The notes: generated by a model not told the origin, from the sequence alone. Shown: positions 1 to 8,214, counted from the first letter of the stretch. The stretch: 14,816 nt of DNA from an uncultured Lachnospiraceae bacterium (GCA_910585395.1 CAJUCK010000016.1:15601-30416); one strand, 5' to 3'. Translations and numbers: made by a program.

Positions 1-1803
1 GGAAATATTACAGGAATAGATATAGATGCTGATGTCATAGACTTGTGCAGACAAACCGTTCCAGATGCGCAGATAATCATGGAAAATGCGTTCACAAGTA
101 CAATCATTAAAGATTCACAAGGCTGGGATTTGGTGATTACAAATCCACCCTATATTAGATATCAAACATTAAAAACAAATCCTGAAATCGGCCTTCCAGA
201 TGGAGAAGAGCTGCGGAAGAATTTGATAGATCATATTCATAATTCAATGATTTTGGATGAAGATGAAAAATCGCTTTATATGGATATTGCGAAGAATTAT
301 TCGGGGCTCTCTGATATGGCCGTCCCTTCTTGGATTCTGTGTGCTTCTCTGGTAAAACAAGGCGGATACTTGGCGATGGTTCTGCCAGAAACATGGTTGA
401 ACAGAGATTATGCTCTGCCGATACATTACCTTCTTCTGCGCTGTTTTGAAATTACTGTGATTGCGAAAGATACCGAATCAGTATGGTTTGACAATGCAGA
501 GATAAGGACCTGTCTGGTTGCTGCCAGAAGAAAAAAAAATGAATCGTTAATGAGCAGTTATCAAAAGACAGTATTTTTGGAGCTGGGTTCGTCATTAACT
601 GGTTCAGAATCTCTGATTGATAATTTAATATATGACGGCAAGCGAGGACTTGATGCGCTGACACAGATTATATATATGCAGGCAGATATTGACGGGGAAG
701 GCTGCGTTTCCAGAACAATACCGTCAATGGCGTTATTTCCAGGTTTGGTAAGTGAGCTTGTTGAACGCCCCTGGATTCGCAAAGAAGACAGGGTAGATAT
801 CAGGGGGGCAAAACGGCTGCCCAAAGAAATCAGTGCGCTGGTCTGTCAGTCTAAAGATATAGAATACAAAACTTTAGAAGAACTTGGCTGGTCCATTGGA
901 CAGGGAATGCGGACCGGTGCAAATGATTTTTTTTATGCGTCTGTATTGGCAGAGACCGAACAAGGAGTTTTGATTCAAACAGAACCCTGGTATGGGCGTC
1001 AGCTGTTAATAAGATCTGATAACGTCAGAAAAGGAATAAAAAAAAGAGGAGAGATAAGGGGAATTGTCGTAGGATACGAAGATCTGACAAAGTGTATTAT
1101 CTACATCCAGGACCAGATTAGGGAGCTGGATTATCCTAGAGCATCTCAAAAGGCAGCCTTAAATTTTGAGATTATGGACCCTGCTTTAGATGCTTATATT
1201 TGTGAGGGGGAGAATTATATTTCTCCATCGCGTAAAAAGCCTTTTAAAGAGTTTTCCGCAGTAAAAACAAATGAGAAAAATACCATTGGTGGGTTCGAGA
1301 GATTTTGGTATATGCTTCCAGTACTTAAGGAAAGGCATACGCCTAATTTATGCATGCCCCGTGTTTGCGGAGATTGTGCAGAGGCTATTTTCGTGTGCCA
1401 GAGCACAGAACGAGAAATAGTAGTAGACGCAAACTTTATTACATTATGGAATACAGATATTTCTTCCCAGATAAGAACGTTTGCATTATTAAATTCTACG
1501 TGGGCGAAAGCTTTTCTTGAAGTAACCGGAACTACGATGGGCGGAGGCGCCCTGAAAATTGAAGCCAGCCACGTTCGAAAAATTGTGTTTCCCAACCTTG
1601 ACTCTGAGAGTGAGACTGCGCTTGAAAACTTGGGGAAAATACTGTTGAAAGAAAAAAAATTGAGCCCCAAGATTCAGGATCAGATAGACGAAATTGTTTT
1701 ATCACCTTTTGATGAGGCTGCTGCTGTCAGCATGAAAGAGGAACTAAGAAAGCTGCTTTGCAAAAAAATAAAGGAAAGGACTGGTCGAAAAAATGATGAA
1801 TAA
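1..1803 (+). CDS. N6-adenine DNA methyltransferase, Eco57I/TaqI-like (5' end outside window)
   Basis: The reading frame is open from base 1, so the true start and the SAM-binding motif I lie upstream; 600 codons are visible. Frame residues 2-17 read NITGIDIDADVIDLC-like, the acidic motif II strand of class I methyltransferases. NPPY (residues 48-51) is catalytic motif IV for N6-adenine transfer. A GMRTGAND block at 302-309 and a C-terminal GGGALKIEASHV block match the target-recognition half of Eco57I-type enzymes. The product should methylate adenine in a specific DNA site using S-adenosylmethionine. Its stop overlaps the next gene by 11 bases, so the two are probably translated together and act in one modification or defence system. 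It is not a simple orphan methylase by context, but no restriction subunit can be assigned without the upstream sequence. The family is clear; the specific system is not. Confidence 0.9.
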   Translation, partial: GNITGIDIDADVIDLCRQTVPDAQIIMENAFTSTIIKDSQGWDLVITNPPYIRYQTLKTNPEIGLPDGEELRKNLIDHIHNSMILDEDEKSLYMDIAKNYSGLSDMAVPSWILCASLVKQGGYLAMVLPETWLNRDYALPIHYLLLRCFEITVIAKDTESVWFDNAEIRTCLVAARRKKNESLMSSYQKTVFLELGSSLTGSESLIDNLIYDGKRGLDALTQIIYMQADIDGEGCVSRTIPSMALFPGLVSELVERPWIRKEDRVDIRGAKRLPKEISALVCQSKDIEYKTLEELGWSIGQGMRTGANDFFYASVLAETEQGVLIQTEPWYGRQLLIRSDNVRKGIKKRGEIRGIVVGYEDLTKCIIYIQDQIRELDYPRASQKAALNFEIMDPALDAYICEGENYISPSRKKPFKEFSAVKTNEKNTIGGFERFWYMLPVLKERHTPNLCMPRVCGDCAEAIFVCQSTEREIVVDANFITLWNTDISSQIRTFALLNSTWAKAFLEVTGTTMGGGALKIEASHVRKIVFPNLDSESETALENLGKILLKEKKLSPKIQDQIDEIVLSPFDEAAAVSMKEELRKLLCKKIKERTGRKNDE

Positions 1804-4800
1804 AATGGAGCTGAGATCTTTTATTACTACCGCTCAGCATGAAATAGATAACGGGGCAGTCGAGGATAAACTGAGACATCTTTTGTCGGTGCGCCTCACT
1901 AAAATATTCCCGGATTCTCCATGGTGGGTACAAGAGCATGTGATGGGTACAGAAACCTATCTTCGTTTTGCAAATGCCGACGGAAAAGAGCAGATAGGAT
2001 TTGCAGATTCTGTGGTTGGAAAGACAGCCATAGAATACGAAAAAAATTTAACAATCAAGAGTATCTTTAGTGAGGGTTATCATCAGGTAAAGAAATATTG
2101 TGCCGCTCTGTGCAATTTAGGCATCCCTGAAAATGAGATTCTCGGTATTCTTTCTGACACAGTAAGATGGTATGGATATACGGTAAGAATTATAGATAAC
2201 CATGATAAATTAAGATTATATGGTGCAGAAGATATTGAGCTGATAGAACAGGACCGTATTGATTTATCGTCTGAAACAGAAGAAGAAATGCAGAAGTTTG
2301 AATTGTTTGTAAACAAATATTTGGGGAGAGAACAGTCCAGAATTCTAACGGCAAAATCATTAGTTCTCGATTTTGGCGTGGAGAGCGGATTCTATCATAA
2401 AGAGATTACGAAGTGCCGGAAACTTGTTTTAGACGCCATGGAATCCAACCCTGAGTATGCTAAGCTAATACAAGAGGTCTGGCAGAATTTTGTGGCGTAC
2501 TTGGGAGCTTCTGAGTATGGAACTTTTTCGCTCGACACATACATAAATGAATATTATTTGGTTACAGTCGCCAAAATTATCTGTGCCAATATAATCAACA
2601 GAGCGCCATTGATTTGTAATGATGAAGAAATCGTAAAAATATTAGACGGTAAATATTTCCAGAAGAAGAATATTCAAAACCTTGTTGAATATGACTATTT
2701 CGGATGGCTGAATAACGATCCATATGTGAAGGAAATGGCAGAGAGCGCGAAGAGTATCCAAAAACTGCTGAGCAGTTATGATTTTAAAGTGATTGCAGAA
2801 GAAGATTTGTTTGGCGCTTTACTGGCACAATTGTCAAATCGTGAGCACAGATTGCTATTAGGACAGGATTTTACCCCTCACTGGGTTGCAGAAAACATGG
2901 TGGAATATGCACTCAAAGATTTGAATGATGATCCCTGCATATTGGACATGTGTTGTGGATCGGGAGTGTTTTTAATTGAAACAGTCAAAAAGGTTCGCGA
3001 AAAATATGGAATCAGCGCAGATGCATATGATGATATAAAAGTTGAGATGATTTTTTCATGTGTTACGGGATTTGATATAGATCCTCTGGCAGTTATGCTG
3101 GCAAAAGTCAACTGGATAATGGCGATGAGGGATTTGTTTCCGGTATATAAAGGCCAGATTACGATTCCTGTTTATCATGCGGATTCGTTATTTGTGGCGA
3201 CACCGATAACCCATGATATGCCTTCGGAAAATGAAGAGTCATACATCATGCATTTTGATGACAATGATGACAATGAAATTGAAATTCCCAGACACCTGCT
3301 GACGCCGAAACATAGACGGACATTTGACGCTTTTATGTCTGTTTGTTATAAATATGCCATGAAAAGGGCCGGCCAAAAAGAATGCGAATTGACAAAAGAT
3401 CAGATAGATACACTTTTAACATCGGTGGAAATGGAAAGTGGCATGGCTTTTTCTTCCGCTGAAATGCAAGCGCAGAAGGCAGCTGCACATGACCTGATTC
3501 TGCAGCTTGAAAGTCTTCAGCGCCAAGGGAGAAATGGAATCTGGTATTTTATTCTCAACAATAGTTATAAGCCTGGACTTGTTGCAGACCAATTTAATTG
3601 TATGGTGTCTAATCCCCCGTGGCTTGCTATGAGCAAGCTGGCTGATAATCCATTTAAACAGGAGCTTCAGGAGAAAACTGCTGATTTTGGCATTAAGCCG
3701 CCAGGCGCCTCTCATCTTCATATGGAGCTCGCCACTACATTTTTATTGGCATCAGTAAATAAATACTTGAAAGAAGATGCAAGATGGATGTGTGTAATGC
3801 CAGGAAGTATTTTAAGTGGATATCACCATGAGCCGCTTAGATTGGAGAAGTATAGGGATTCACAGTATTCAATAGATACAGAAATAGACACTATTTGGGA
3901 ATTACCGATATCGACATTTAAAAACAGGGCAGTGGTTCTCGGCGGAAGAAAAACAGGTGAAAAATCTAAATATCCATTCAAAGGAAGAAAGTATAACGAA
4001 CTAGGGGAATATGAAGAATGTAATTATACATTAAGCAGACAGGGAAACAGATCTGCATGGACAAACAGAGGTGAAAATGCTGAATTATTAGATATTGTTA
4101 ATCCTAATCCTTGGGCATTTCATCAAGGTGCAGACATTATGCCCAGAACCACATGGTTTCATGAGTTCAGTCTTTTGCCCAATAATTTATGGCAGATTAG
4201 AAAGATAGAAAATACATCGCAGCTGTACTATTTGTTAAGTGACAGCCATAAGGATGTCTGCAGAACGCTGGAGGCAGACGGTTTAAACAGCCAATACATT
4301 TATGACTGCCTGATCTCAAAGCACCTGTCGCCATTTATTGTTTCTGATCCTGCAAAAGTAATTTTACCTGGTGTAAAAACAAAAGGAACGTGGAGAGCAA
4401 TTTGTGATGAGGATCTTGTAGTGATGAATTCGGGGACCTCGTACATATTTGATGAAATCCAAGAAAATATCGGTATGCCATTGAAAGATTTTTTTGAACA
4501 GAAAATCAATATTAGGAATAAGCTGGATAAACAAAATTTTTCATCCAGACGCTGGCTGGTATTGTCTAATGCAGGAGGTACAAAACCATGTGCCGCTGTT
4601 ATGGATTTGAGCAGAATAGATAAATCAAAGTTGATTATTGATCAGACGTTATATTGGTATTTGGCTAAAACGAAAACGGAAGCGATATATATTGCAGGAA
4701 TGCTTAACAGTGATACGCTGTCAGCAGCGATAACAGATTTTCAGCCCCAAGGTGGATTTGGCCCGCGCCATATCCATACGATACCATATAAAATCATTCC

Positions 4801-5026
4801 TCAGTTTGATGCGTCTGATGATGCACATGTACAAGTGGTATCACAGACAAGAAAATTAATTTCTGAATGGACAGCATACTGTGAGGATAACTCGGTTGGA
4901 AAATATTTATTACCAGACAGCGGGAGTCTAAACAGCAGGAGACGGAAGCTGAAAACGGCGTTAAAATCAATGTCATCTTATAAAAAGTACGAGGAAGCAT
5001 GCAGCGGCGTTTTGTGTGTTGAGTAA
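1793..5026 (+). CDS. Large N6-adenine methylase protein with nuclease-like N-terminus (Type IIG-like)
   Basis: A 1077-residue protein. The middle holds a Type I/IIG-style methylase core: QDFTPHWVAENM, motif I DMCCGSG at 385-391, an acidic motif II GFDIDPLAV, an HADSLF segment, and catalytic NPPW at 607-610. The C-terminal ~400 residues resemble a target-recognition region (LNSDTLSAAI, PQGGFGPRHI). The first ~130 residues contain D72, then E81-Y-E83-K84, then Q98xxxY102. This spacing fits a PD-(D/E)XK or RecB-like nuclease with an ExE/EYEK variant, so the protein may combine cutting and methylation; that reading is inference. The ATG at 1793 lies inside the end of the previous methylase gene, with a purine-rich AAGGAAAGGA about 11 bases before it. 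ATGs also occur at 1796 and 1805, so the exact start is uncertain by a few codons. PglX- or DrmMI-like defence methylases are alternatives. Confidence 0.87.
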   Translation: MMNKMELRSFITTAQHEIDNGAVEDKLRHLLSVRLTKIFPDSPWWVQEHVMGTETYLRFANADGKEQIGFADSVVGKTAIEYEKNLTIKSIFSEGYHQVKKYCAALCNLGIPENEILGILSDTVRWYGYTVRIIDNHDKLRLYGAEDIELIEQDRIDLSSETEEEMQKFELFVNKYLGREQSRILTAKSLVLDFGVESGFYHKEITKCRKLVLDAMESNPEYAKLIQEVWQNFVAYLGASEYGTFSLDTYINEYYLVTVAKIICANIINRAPLICNDEEIVKILDGKYFQKKNIQNLVEYDYFGWLNNDPYVKEMAESAKSIQKLLSSYDFKVIAEEDLFGALLAQLSNREHRLLLGQDFTPHWVAENMVEYALKDLNDDPCILDMCCGSGVFLIETVKKVREKYGISADAYDDIKVEMIFSCVTGFDIDPLAVMLAKVNWIMAMRDLFPVYKGQITIPVYHADSLFVATPITHDMPSENEESYIMHFDDNDDNEIEIPRHLLTPKHRRTFDAFMSVCYKYAMKRAGQKECELTKDQIDTLLTSVEMESGMAFSSAEMQAQKAAAHDLILQLESLQRQGRNGIWYFILNNSYKPGLVADQFNCMVSNPPWLAMSKLADNPFKQELQEKTADFGIKPPGASHLHMELATTFLLASVNKYLKEDARWMCVMPGSILSGYHHEPLRLEKYRDSQYSIDTEIDTIWELPISTFKNRAVVLGGRKTGEKSKYPFKGRKYNELGEYEECNYTLSRQGNRSAWTNRGENAELLDIVNPNPWAFHQGADIMPRTTWFHEFSLLPNNLWQIRKIENTSQLYYLLSDSHKDVCRTLEADGLNSQYIYDCLISKHLSPFIVSDPAKVILPGVKTKGTWRAICDEDLVVMNSGTSYIFDEIQENIGMPLKDFFEQKINIRNKLDKQNFSSRRWLVLSNAGGTKPCAAVMDLSRIDKSKLIIDQTLYWYLAKTKTEAIYIAGMLNSDTLSAAITDFQPQGGFGPRHIHTIPYKIIPQFDASDDAHVQVVSQTRKLISEWTAYCEDNSVGKYLLPDSGSLNSRRRKLKTALKSMSSYKKYEEACSGVLCVE

Positions 5027-5111
5027 AACAAGTTTGGCAGAGGATTGTTAGCTTTTAGGTGTTCTGTCATGTTAGGGAAAAGTAAAGCATGAATTGTATT
5101 TTATGTTGCTA

Positions 5112-5140
5112 TTTACATGAATCTATGATAAACTTTTAAT
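5112..5140 (+). promoter_or_regulatory. Predicted sigma-A promoter of the MarR operon
   Basis: TTTACA (5112-5117) and TTTAAT (5135-5140) are separated by exactly 17 bases, each one mismatch from consensus. Transcription would start near 5146-5148, inside the palindrome that begins at 5145. This fits a promoter closed by its own repressor. Confidence 0.6.
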
Positions 5141-5144
5141 TGTT

Positions 5145-5167
5145 CCATTTAGAAATATTCTAAATGG
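5145..5167. promoter_or_regulatory. Palindromic operator, probable MarR binding site
   Basis: Two perfect 10-base arms, CCATTTAGAA and TTCTAAATGG, flank a 3-base centre. The 23-bp site covers the expected transcription start and ends just before the ribosome binding site of the MarR gene at 5183. Its size, symmetry and place are typical of autoregulated MarR operators. No terminator follows the repeat, so a terminator reading is unlikely. Confidence 0.65.
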
Positions 5168-5182
5168 ATTTGAGGTAGCGGT

Positions 5183-5623
5183 TTGGAAACAAAGGGTGGA
5201 TTTTATATTACGCAAATAAAACAGCTTCAAGACAGGATTTTTGAAAGGCTGTTACTTGAGAATGGCATTGAGATAAGCGGTGGGCAGGGAAGAATTTTAT
5301 TTATTCTATGGAAAACAGATCATTTAACAATCAGTGAAATAAGTGAGAAAACATCTCTTGCTAAGAATACGATATCTGTTGTAATAAACGGCATGGTAAA
5401 TAAGGGGATTGTGGAACGCAGTATTAACCCCCAGAATCGCCGCCAAACCATTGTGTCCCTTACAGAATATGCAAAATCTTTACAAGTAAAATACGAAGCT
5501 GTGTCTCAGCAGATGAATGCGTTATTTTATCACGGTTTTTCAGATAAGGAACAGAAGCAATTTGAAGATTATCTTGCCCGAATACTAGAAACATTGATAG
5601 AAAATATGCATACGGACAAATAA
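5183..5623 (+). CDS. MarR-family winged-helix transcriptional regulator
   Basis: A 146-residue protein of usual MarR length. The helix-turn-helix lies at about 48-74 (LTISEISEKTSLAKNTISVV), followed by a wing at 78-94 containing the basic NPQNRRQ turn. The flanking helices would form the dimer interface. Translation starts at TTG 5183, supported by GAGG at 5172-5175 seven bases upstream; no in-frame ATG fits. The gene sits immediately behind a promoter and a 23-bp palindrome, so it probably represses itself and the flavin-protein gene that starts 20 bases after its stop. The inducing ligand is unknown. Co-transcription with redox-type proteins suggests an oxidant, phenolic or flavin-related signal. 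No cysteine is present in the protein, so direct thiol sensing is unlikely. Confidence 0.87.
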   Translation: METKGGFYITQIKQLQDRIFERLLLENGIEISGGQGRILFILWKTDHLTISEISEKTSLAKNTISVVINGMVNKGIVERSINPQNRRQTIVSLTEYAKSLQVKYEAVSQQMNALFYHGFSDKEQKQFEDYLARILETLIENMHTDK

Positions 5624-5643
5624 TTTAAAAAAGGGGGTTTGTT

Positions 5644-6072
5644 ATGAAAAACTGGAATTATATGATTGAATTTATCCAAAAACAGAAAACAGTTTTTGTT
5701 GGTTCAGTGGATGAAGATGGTTTTCCAAATATAAAAGCGATGTTTACACCACGCAAGATAGATGGTAATTGTTTTTATTTTTCGACCAATACATCTTCCA
5801 TGCGTTCACAGCAGTTTATTAAAAATCCAAAGGCAAGTATCTATTTTTATAAAAGAGGGCGATTTAAGTATGAAGGCATAATGCTGACAGGCACAATGGA
5901 AGTTTTACAAGACGATGATCTAAAACAGGAAATCTGGCGTATAGGAGATATCATCTATTATAAACAGGGAGTATCTGACCCAGATTATTGTGTATTGAAA
6001 TTTACAGCAATAAAGGGCAGATATTATTGTGATTTAAAAACAGAAAGCTTTCACATTAAGGATTTAGAGTAA
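5644..6072 (+). CDS. Pyridoxamine 5'-phosphate oxidase family (FMN split-barrel) protein
   Basis: A 142-residue protein with the pattern of small FMN-binding split barrels: a first strand pair KTVFVGSVDEDGFPNIKAMF (residues 15-34), then FYFSTNTSSMRSQQFIKNPKASIYF. The S/T-rich and SMRSQQ segment normally contacts the FMN phosphate and ribityl chain. Members of this family reduce or oxidise small organics or simply store flavin; the substrate cannot be read here, and the protein is too short for classical PdxH. The ribosome binding site is AGGGGG a few bases before ATG 5644. The gap to the MarR gene is 20 bases, so the two should be one transcript and this protein is the likely main target of that regulator. 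Family assignment is firm, catalytic role open. Confidence 0.85.
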   Translation: MKNWNYMIEFIQKQKTVFVGSVDEDGFPNIKAMFTPRKIDGNCFYFSTNTSSMRSQQFIKNPKASIYFYKRGRFKYEGIMLTGTMEVLQDDDLKQEIWRIGDIIYYKQGVSDPDYCVLKFTAIKGRYYCDLKTESFHIKDLE

Positions 6073-6153
6073 TCAAAACAGAGTAACAGCAATGTTTACG
6101 AAAAGATTTAGACAGAAGAGTTCAAAATATCAGAGTCAGAAAGGATGAAATTT

Positions 6154-6351
6154 ATGGAAGAATTAAAAGTTATTATGGAGAAATTTGTGGCATCAGGCTG
6201 GGATTTAATAGCTGTTCCTGCACAACAATGGTTAGATAAAAAAGCAGATAAAGATGTCTTAATAGCCGCAATAAAGCAAGCGGACAAAGAGTGTGGGAGC
6301 TGCGGCTGTGAATTAGACCCACTTTATAAAAGAGCTTTGGAATTGATGTAA
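6154..6351 (+). CDS. Small uncharacterised CxxCxC protein
   Basis: A 65-residue protein with no function that I can name. The N-terminal half is helical and amphipathic (EELKVIMEKF); the end carries C47-G-S-C50-G-C52 followed by ELDPLYKRALEL. The clustered cysteines could bind a metal or iron, or be redox-active. An in-frame ATG exists at 6145, but AAGG abuts it directly; the same AAAGG lies about 9 bases before ATG 6154, so the later start is preferred. It follows the flavin protein by about 80 bases and precedes a flavodoxin gene, which suggests membership in the same redox-related group. Coding is supported by the ribosome binding site, the codon pattern and a coherent composition. Confidence 0.65.
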   Translation: MEELKVIMEKFVASGWDLIAVPAQQWLDKKADKDVLIAAIKQADKECGSCGCELDPLYKRALELM

Positions 6352-6493
6352 CAATGCTGCGTGGAAGTAGTTAAGTGGATTACTGGATTTAGTGCACTTT
6401 AAGAATTATGATTTATATAAACAGTAAAAGCCTAAACTTATTGTCAAATGTTTGAACGGAATAATCAATGAAAAAGGAAGGGAGGATTTATCA

Positions 6494-6973
6494 ATGAGCA
6501 GAGTGTTGGTATCGTATTTTAGCGCAAGCGGAGTAACTGAGAGAGTGGCGGAGCGGCTGGCAGAAGAAACCGGGAGCCAATTGTTTGAAATTGAACCAGC
6601 AGCTAAATATACAGATGAAGATCTTAACTGGCAGGATAGTTTAAGCCGAAGTTCTGTTGAAATGAAGGATAGGGGGTGCCGTCCTGTAATTCATTCCAAG
6701 GTAGAGAATATGGGACAGTACGATGTTATTTTTGTGGGCTTCCCAATATGGTGGTACAGGGAGCCGTCTATTATTGACACCTTTATGGAAGCCTATGATT
6801 TCAGCGGAAAGACGGTGGTTCCTTTTGCTACATCGGGTGGAAGTCCGATTGGTGATTCTGGAAAAAATATGCAGGCATTAGCGCCAGGGGCAAGAGTAAT
6901 GGAGGGAAAACGATTTTCGGCAGAAACATCTGGAAAAGCGCTTGCAGAGTGGGCGGCAAAGTGGATAAAATGA
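6494..6973 (+). CDS. Flavodoxin family protein
   Basis: A 159-residue short flavodoxin. It opens with VLVSYFSASGVTERVAERLA, where the SASGVTE loop (10-16) binds the FMN phosphate. FPIWWYREP (83-91) supplies the aromatic flavin-stacking loop, and FATSGGS (111-117) the second loop. It should act as a one- or two-electron carrier or quinone/flavin reductase in the cytoplasm; the partner is unknown. The start at ATG 6494 is set by AGGGAGG at 6479-6485, eight bases upstream; a TTG at 6452 in the same frame lacks such a site. The 142-base gap from the preceding gene contains no convincing promoter, so it may be co-transcribed with it. The downstream sequence is a macro-domain pseudogene and then a terminator. 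Confidence 0.88.
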   Translation: MSRVLVSYFSASGVTERVAERLAEETGSQLFEIEPAAKYTDEDLNWQDSLSRSSVEMKDRGCRPVIHSKVENMGQYDVIFVGFPIWWYREPSIIDTFMEAYDFSGKTVVPFATSGGSPIGDSGKNMQALAPGARVMEGKRFSAETSGKALAEWAAKWIK

Positions 6974-6993
6974 AAATAATGAGTTAAAATCAT

Positions 6994-7200
6994 AATAGCG
7001 CCATGTTAGGCTGTTTTATTTCCTGCCACGGGTGTATTGACACTGCCATTCATTCTGCCGCAGGCGTAGAACTTCGTCGGCAATGTTTTCGTATCATGGA
7101 ACAACAGAAAACAGAAGAGCCTATGGAAAAGCTAAAATAACAAAAGTCTATCATCTTCCTTGCCGTTATCATGTTATCAGGGGAGGCTGTAAATGAGGAC
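6994..7200 (+). pseudogene. Macro-domain protein-ADP-ribose hydrolase fragment, frameshifted
   Basis: Frame 6994 reads NSAMLGCF, then ISCHGCIDTAIHSAAGVELR, then QCFRIMEQQKTEEP. This is the recognisable middle of zinc-type macro-domain protein-ADP-ribose hydrolases (family pattern NAANS-LGCF-PCH-CIDNAIH). Around 7123 one base is missing: switching frame at 7125 continues with GKAKITKVYHLPCRY, the next family block. After 7172 the expected HTVGP active-site loop is absent and alignment is lost. The N-terminal third (the upstream NAA part) is also gone; only a few bases separate it from the flavodoxin stop. Neither frame gives a full protein, so the gene is dead. Intact members remove ADP-ribose from proteins. 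Recognition is from family memory, without a database search. Confidence 0.75.
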
Positions 7201-7247
7201 ATCGTTTTTGCATAAGTGAGTAAAAAGCAGAAACGATGTCTCTTTTT
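7198..7247 (+). terminator. Rho-independent terminator
   Basis: A 14-bp stem pairs 7198-7211 (GACATCGTTTTTGC) with 7227-7240 (GCAGAAACGATGTC), with a single G-U wobble and a 15-base loop. It is followed by TCTTTTTC. On the opposite strand no T-run follows, so it ends plus-strand transcripts, here those of the flavodoxin group, between two convergent genes. Confidence 0.75.
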
Positions 7248-7308
7248 CAAATATTTACAGGTCTTTCATTCGGATATTATTAAAAATGCATTTTTTTAGT
7301 GTCCATAA

Positions 7309-8154
7309 CTATTTTTTTACTACAGGTATCCATACTTCATATTGTGCATTTTGTGGGTCTGGATTTAAATAAACTTCGATATCAGGAGCATTTCCATACT
7401 CGTATCCTGAAGTTGGCAGCCATTCTGTTACGATGCGCTGCTCCAATTCTTGAATAGACTGATTTGTACCCTCTCCAGAAAATATTGCCCAAGTAGCCGC
7501 TGGCACAATATAATCTTCAAGGTCATTCTTTTCCTGTGAAGTAGATACTGCAATATAGTACCTCCATGGTTCAGTGTCATTACAAGTGCTGACCCCAAGC
7601 ACTCCCATAGGTGGTGTGTTCATCATACCGGCCAATCTCTGCAATGTTCCATTTGTAGATATTTCCTGCCACTTTGTGGGTATGACTGTAAAGTTTTTTT
7701 CAATATCCTTATTCAACGGTACAGATACGCCTACAATGCGGAAAGCGTCTTTTGTTTCAATTCGATAATTCATTTCTTCCACTCCTTTGACTGTGATTTT
7801 AAATGAGACAGGCGGGAAGGATTTTACGGATACGCCTTCATTTTTTACAGCAGATGGGGCAATCCCATGAACAGACTGAAACGCTCTGTTGAATGCGGTG
7901 GGGGAATTATAACCGTATTTTCCTGCTGCATCAATGATTTTCATGTTTTTACTTTGTAAATCTACGGCAGCAAGCGACATTTTTCTCCTGCGGATATATC
8001 CAGATAGGGGAATCCCTGCCATATAAGTGAACATTCTTTGGAAATGATAGGAAGAACAGCAGGCAATTTTCCCAAGCTGTTCATAATCAATTTCCTCTGT
8101 TAAATGTTCTTCAATATAACCTATTGCATCATTTAATCTTTCAATCCATTCCAT
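7309..8154 (-). CDS. AraC-family regulator with GyrI-like ligand-binding domain
   Basis: A 281-residue protein. The N-terminal ~105 residues form the double helix-turn-helix of AraC/XylS regulators (IDYEQLGKIACCSSYHFQRMF, then IDAAGKYGYNSPTAFNRAFQ). The C-terminal ~155 residues (MNYRIETKDAFRIVGVSVPL... PDIEVYLNPDPQNAQYEVWIPV) are a GyrI-like small-molecule-binding fold as in Rob or BmrR-type sensors. It probably activates or represses genes after binding an amphipathic or toxic compound. The start is fixed by GGAGGAT on the minus strand about nine bases upstream. The gene is convergent with the flavodoxin and divergent from the downstream methyltransferase-like gene, and stands alone. No dedicated target operon is visible beside it, apart from possible autoregulation. 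Confidence 0.9.
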   Translation of the reverse strand: MEWIERLNDAIGYIEEHLTEEIDYEQLGKIACCSSYHFQRMFTYMAGIPLSGYIRRRKMSLAAVDLQSKNMKIIDAAGKYGYNSPTAFNRAFQSVHGIAPSAVKNEGVSVKSFPPVSFKITVKGVEEMNYRIETKDAFRIVGVSVPLNKDIEKNFTVIPTKWQEISTNGTLQRLAGMMNTPPMGVLGVSTCNDTEPWRYYIAVSTSQEKNDLEDYIVPAATWAIFSGEGTNQSIQELEQRIVTEWLPTSGYEYGNAPDIEVYLNPDPQNAQYEVWIPVVKK

Positions 8155-8185
8155 AACAAAAAATCCTCCTGACAGTTTTTAATAT

Positions 8186-8214
8186 ATATTACGATTGCGT
8201 TTTTTTCCTCTCAA
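8186..8214 (-). promoter_or_regulatory. Predicted promoter of the AraC/GyrI-like gene
   Basis: On the minus strand TTGAGA (8209-8214) and TAATAT (8186-8191) are 17 bases apart, about 30 bases before the start codon at 8154. The -35 differs from consensus at one base and the -10 at two. Confidence 0.45.

Noticed and set aside
1215..1670. 151-codon minus-strand open frame inside the first methylase gene
   Set aside because: It lies opposite a strongly supported methylase frame, has no recognisable domain and no ribosome binding site; a shadow frame.
1..5026. Naming the methylase pair as DISARM or BREX
   Set aside because: No DrmA/B/C, PglZ, BrxC or helicase is visible; the methylase motifs alone do not distinguish these systems.
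5145..5167. The 23-bp palindrome as terminator of the methylase operon
   Set aside because: No T-run follows, the stem is AT-rich, and it overlaps a promoter start site; the operator reading is better.
6452..6493. Upstream TTG start for the flavodoxin
   Set aside because: No ribosome binding site; ATG 6494 has AGGGAGG at ideal spacing and starts exactly at the family's usual N-terminus.
7284..7297. AAAAATGCATTTTT-like palindrome near the end of the AraC-type gene as a terminator
   Set aside because: It is nearly all A/T without a loop or GC stem, so it would not make a stable terminator.
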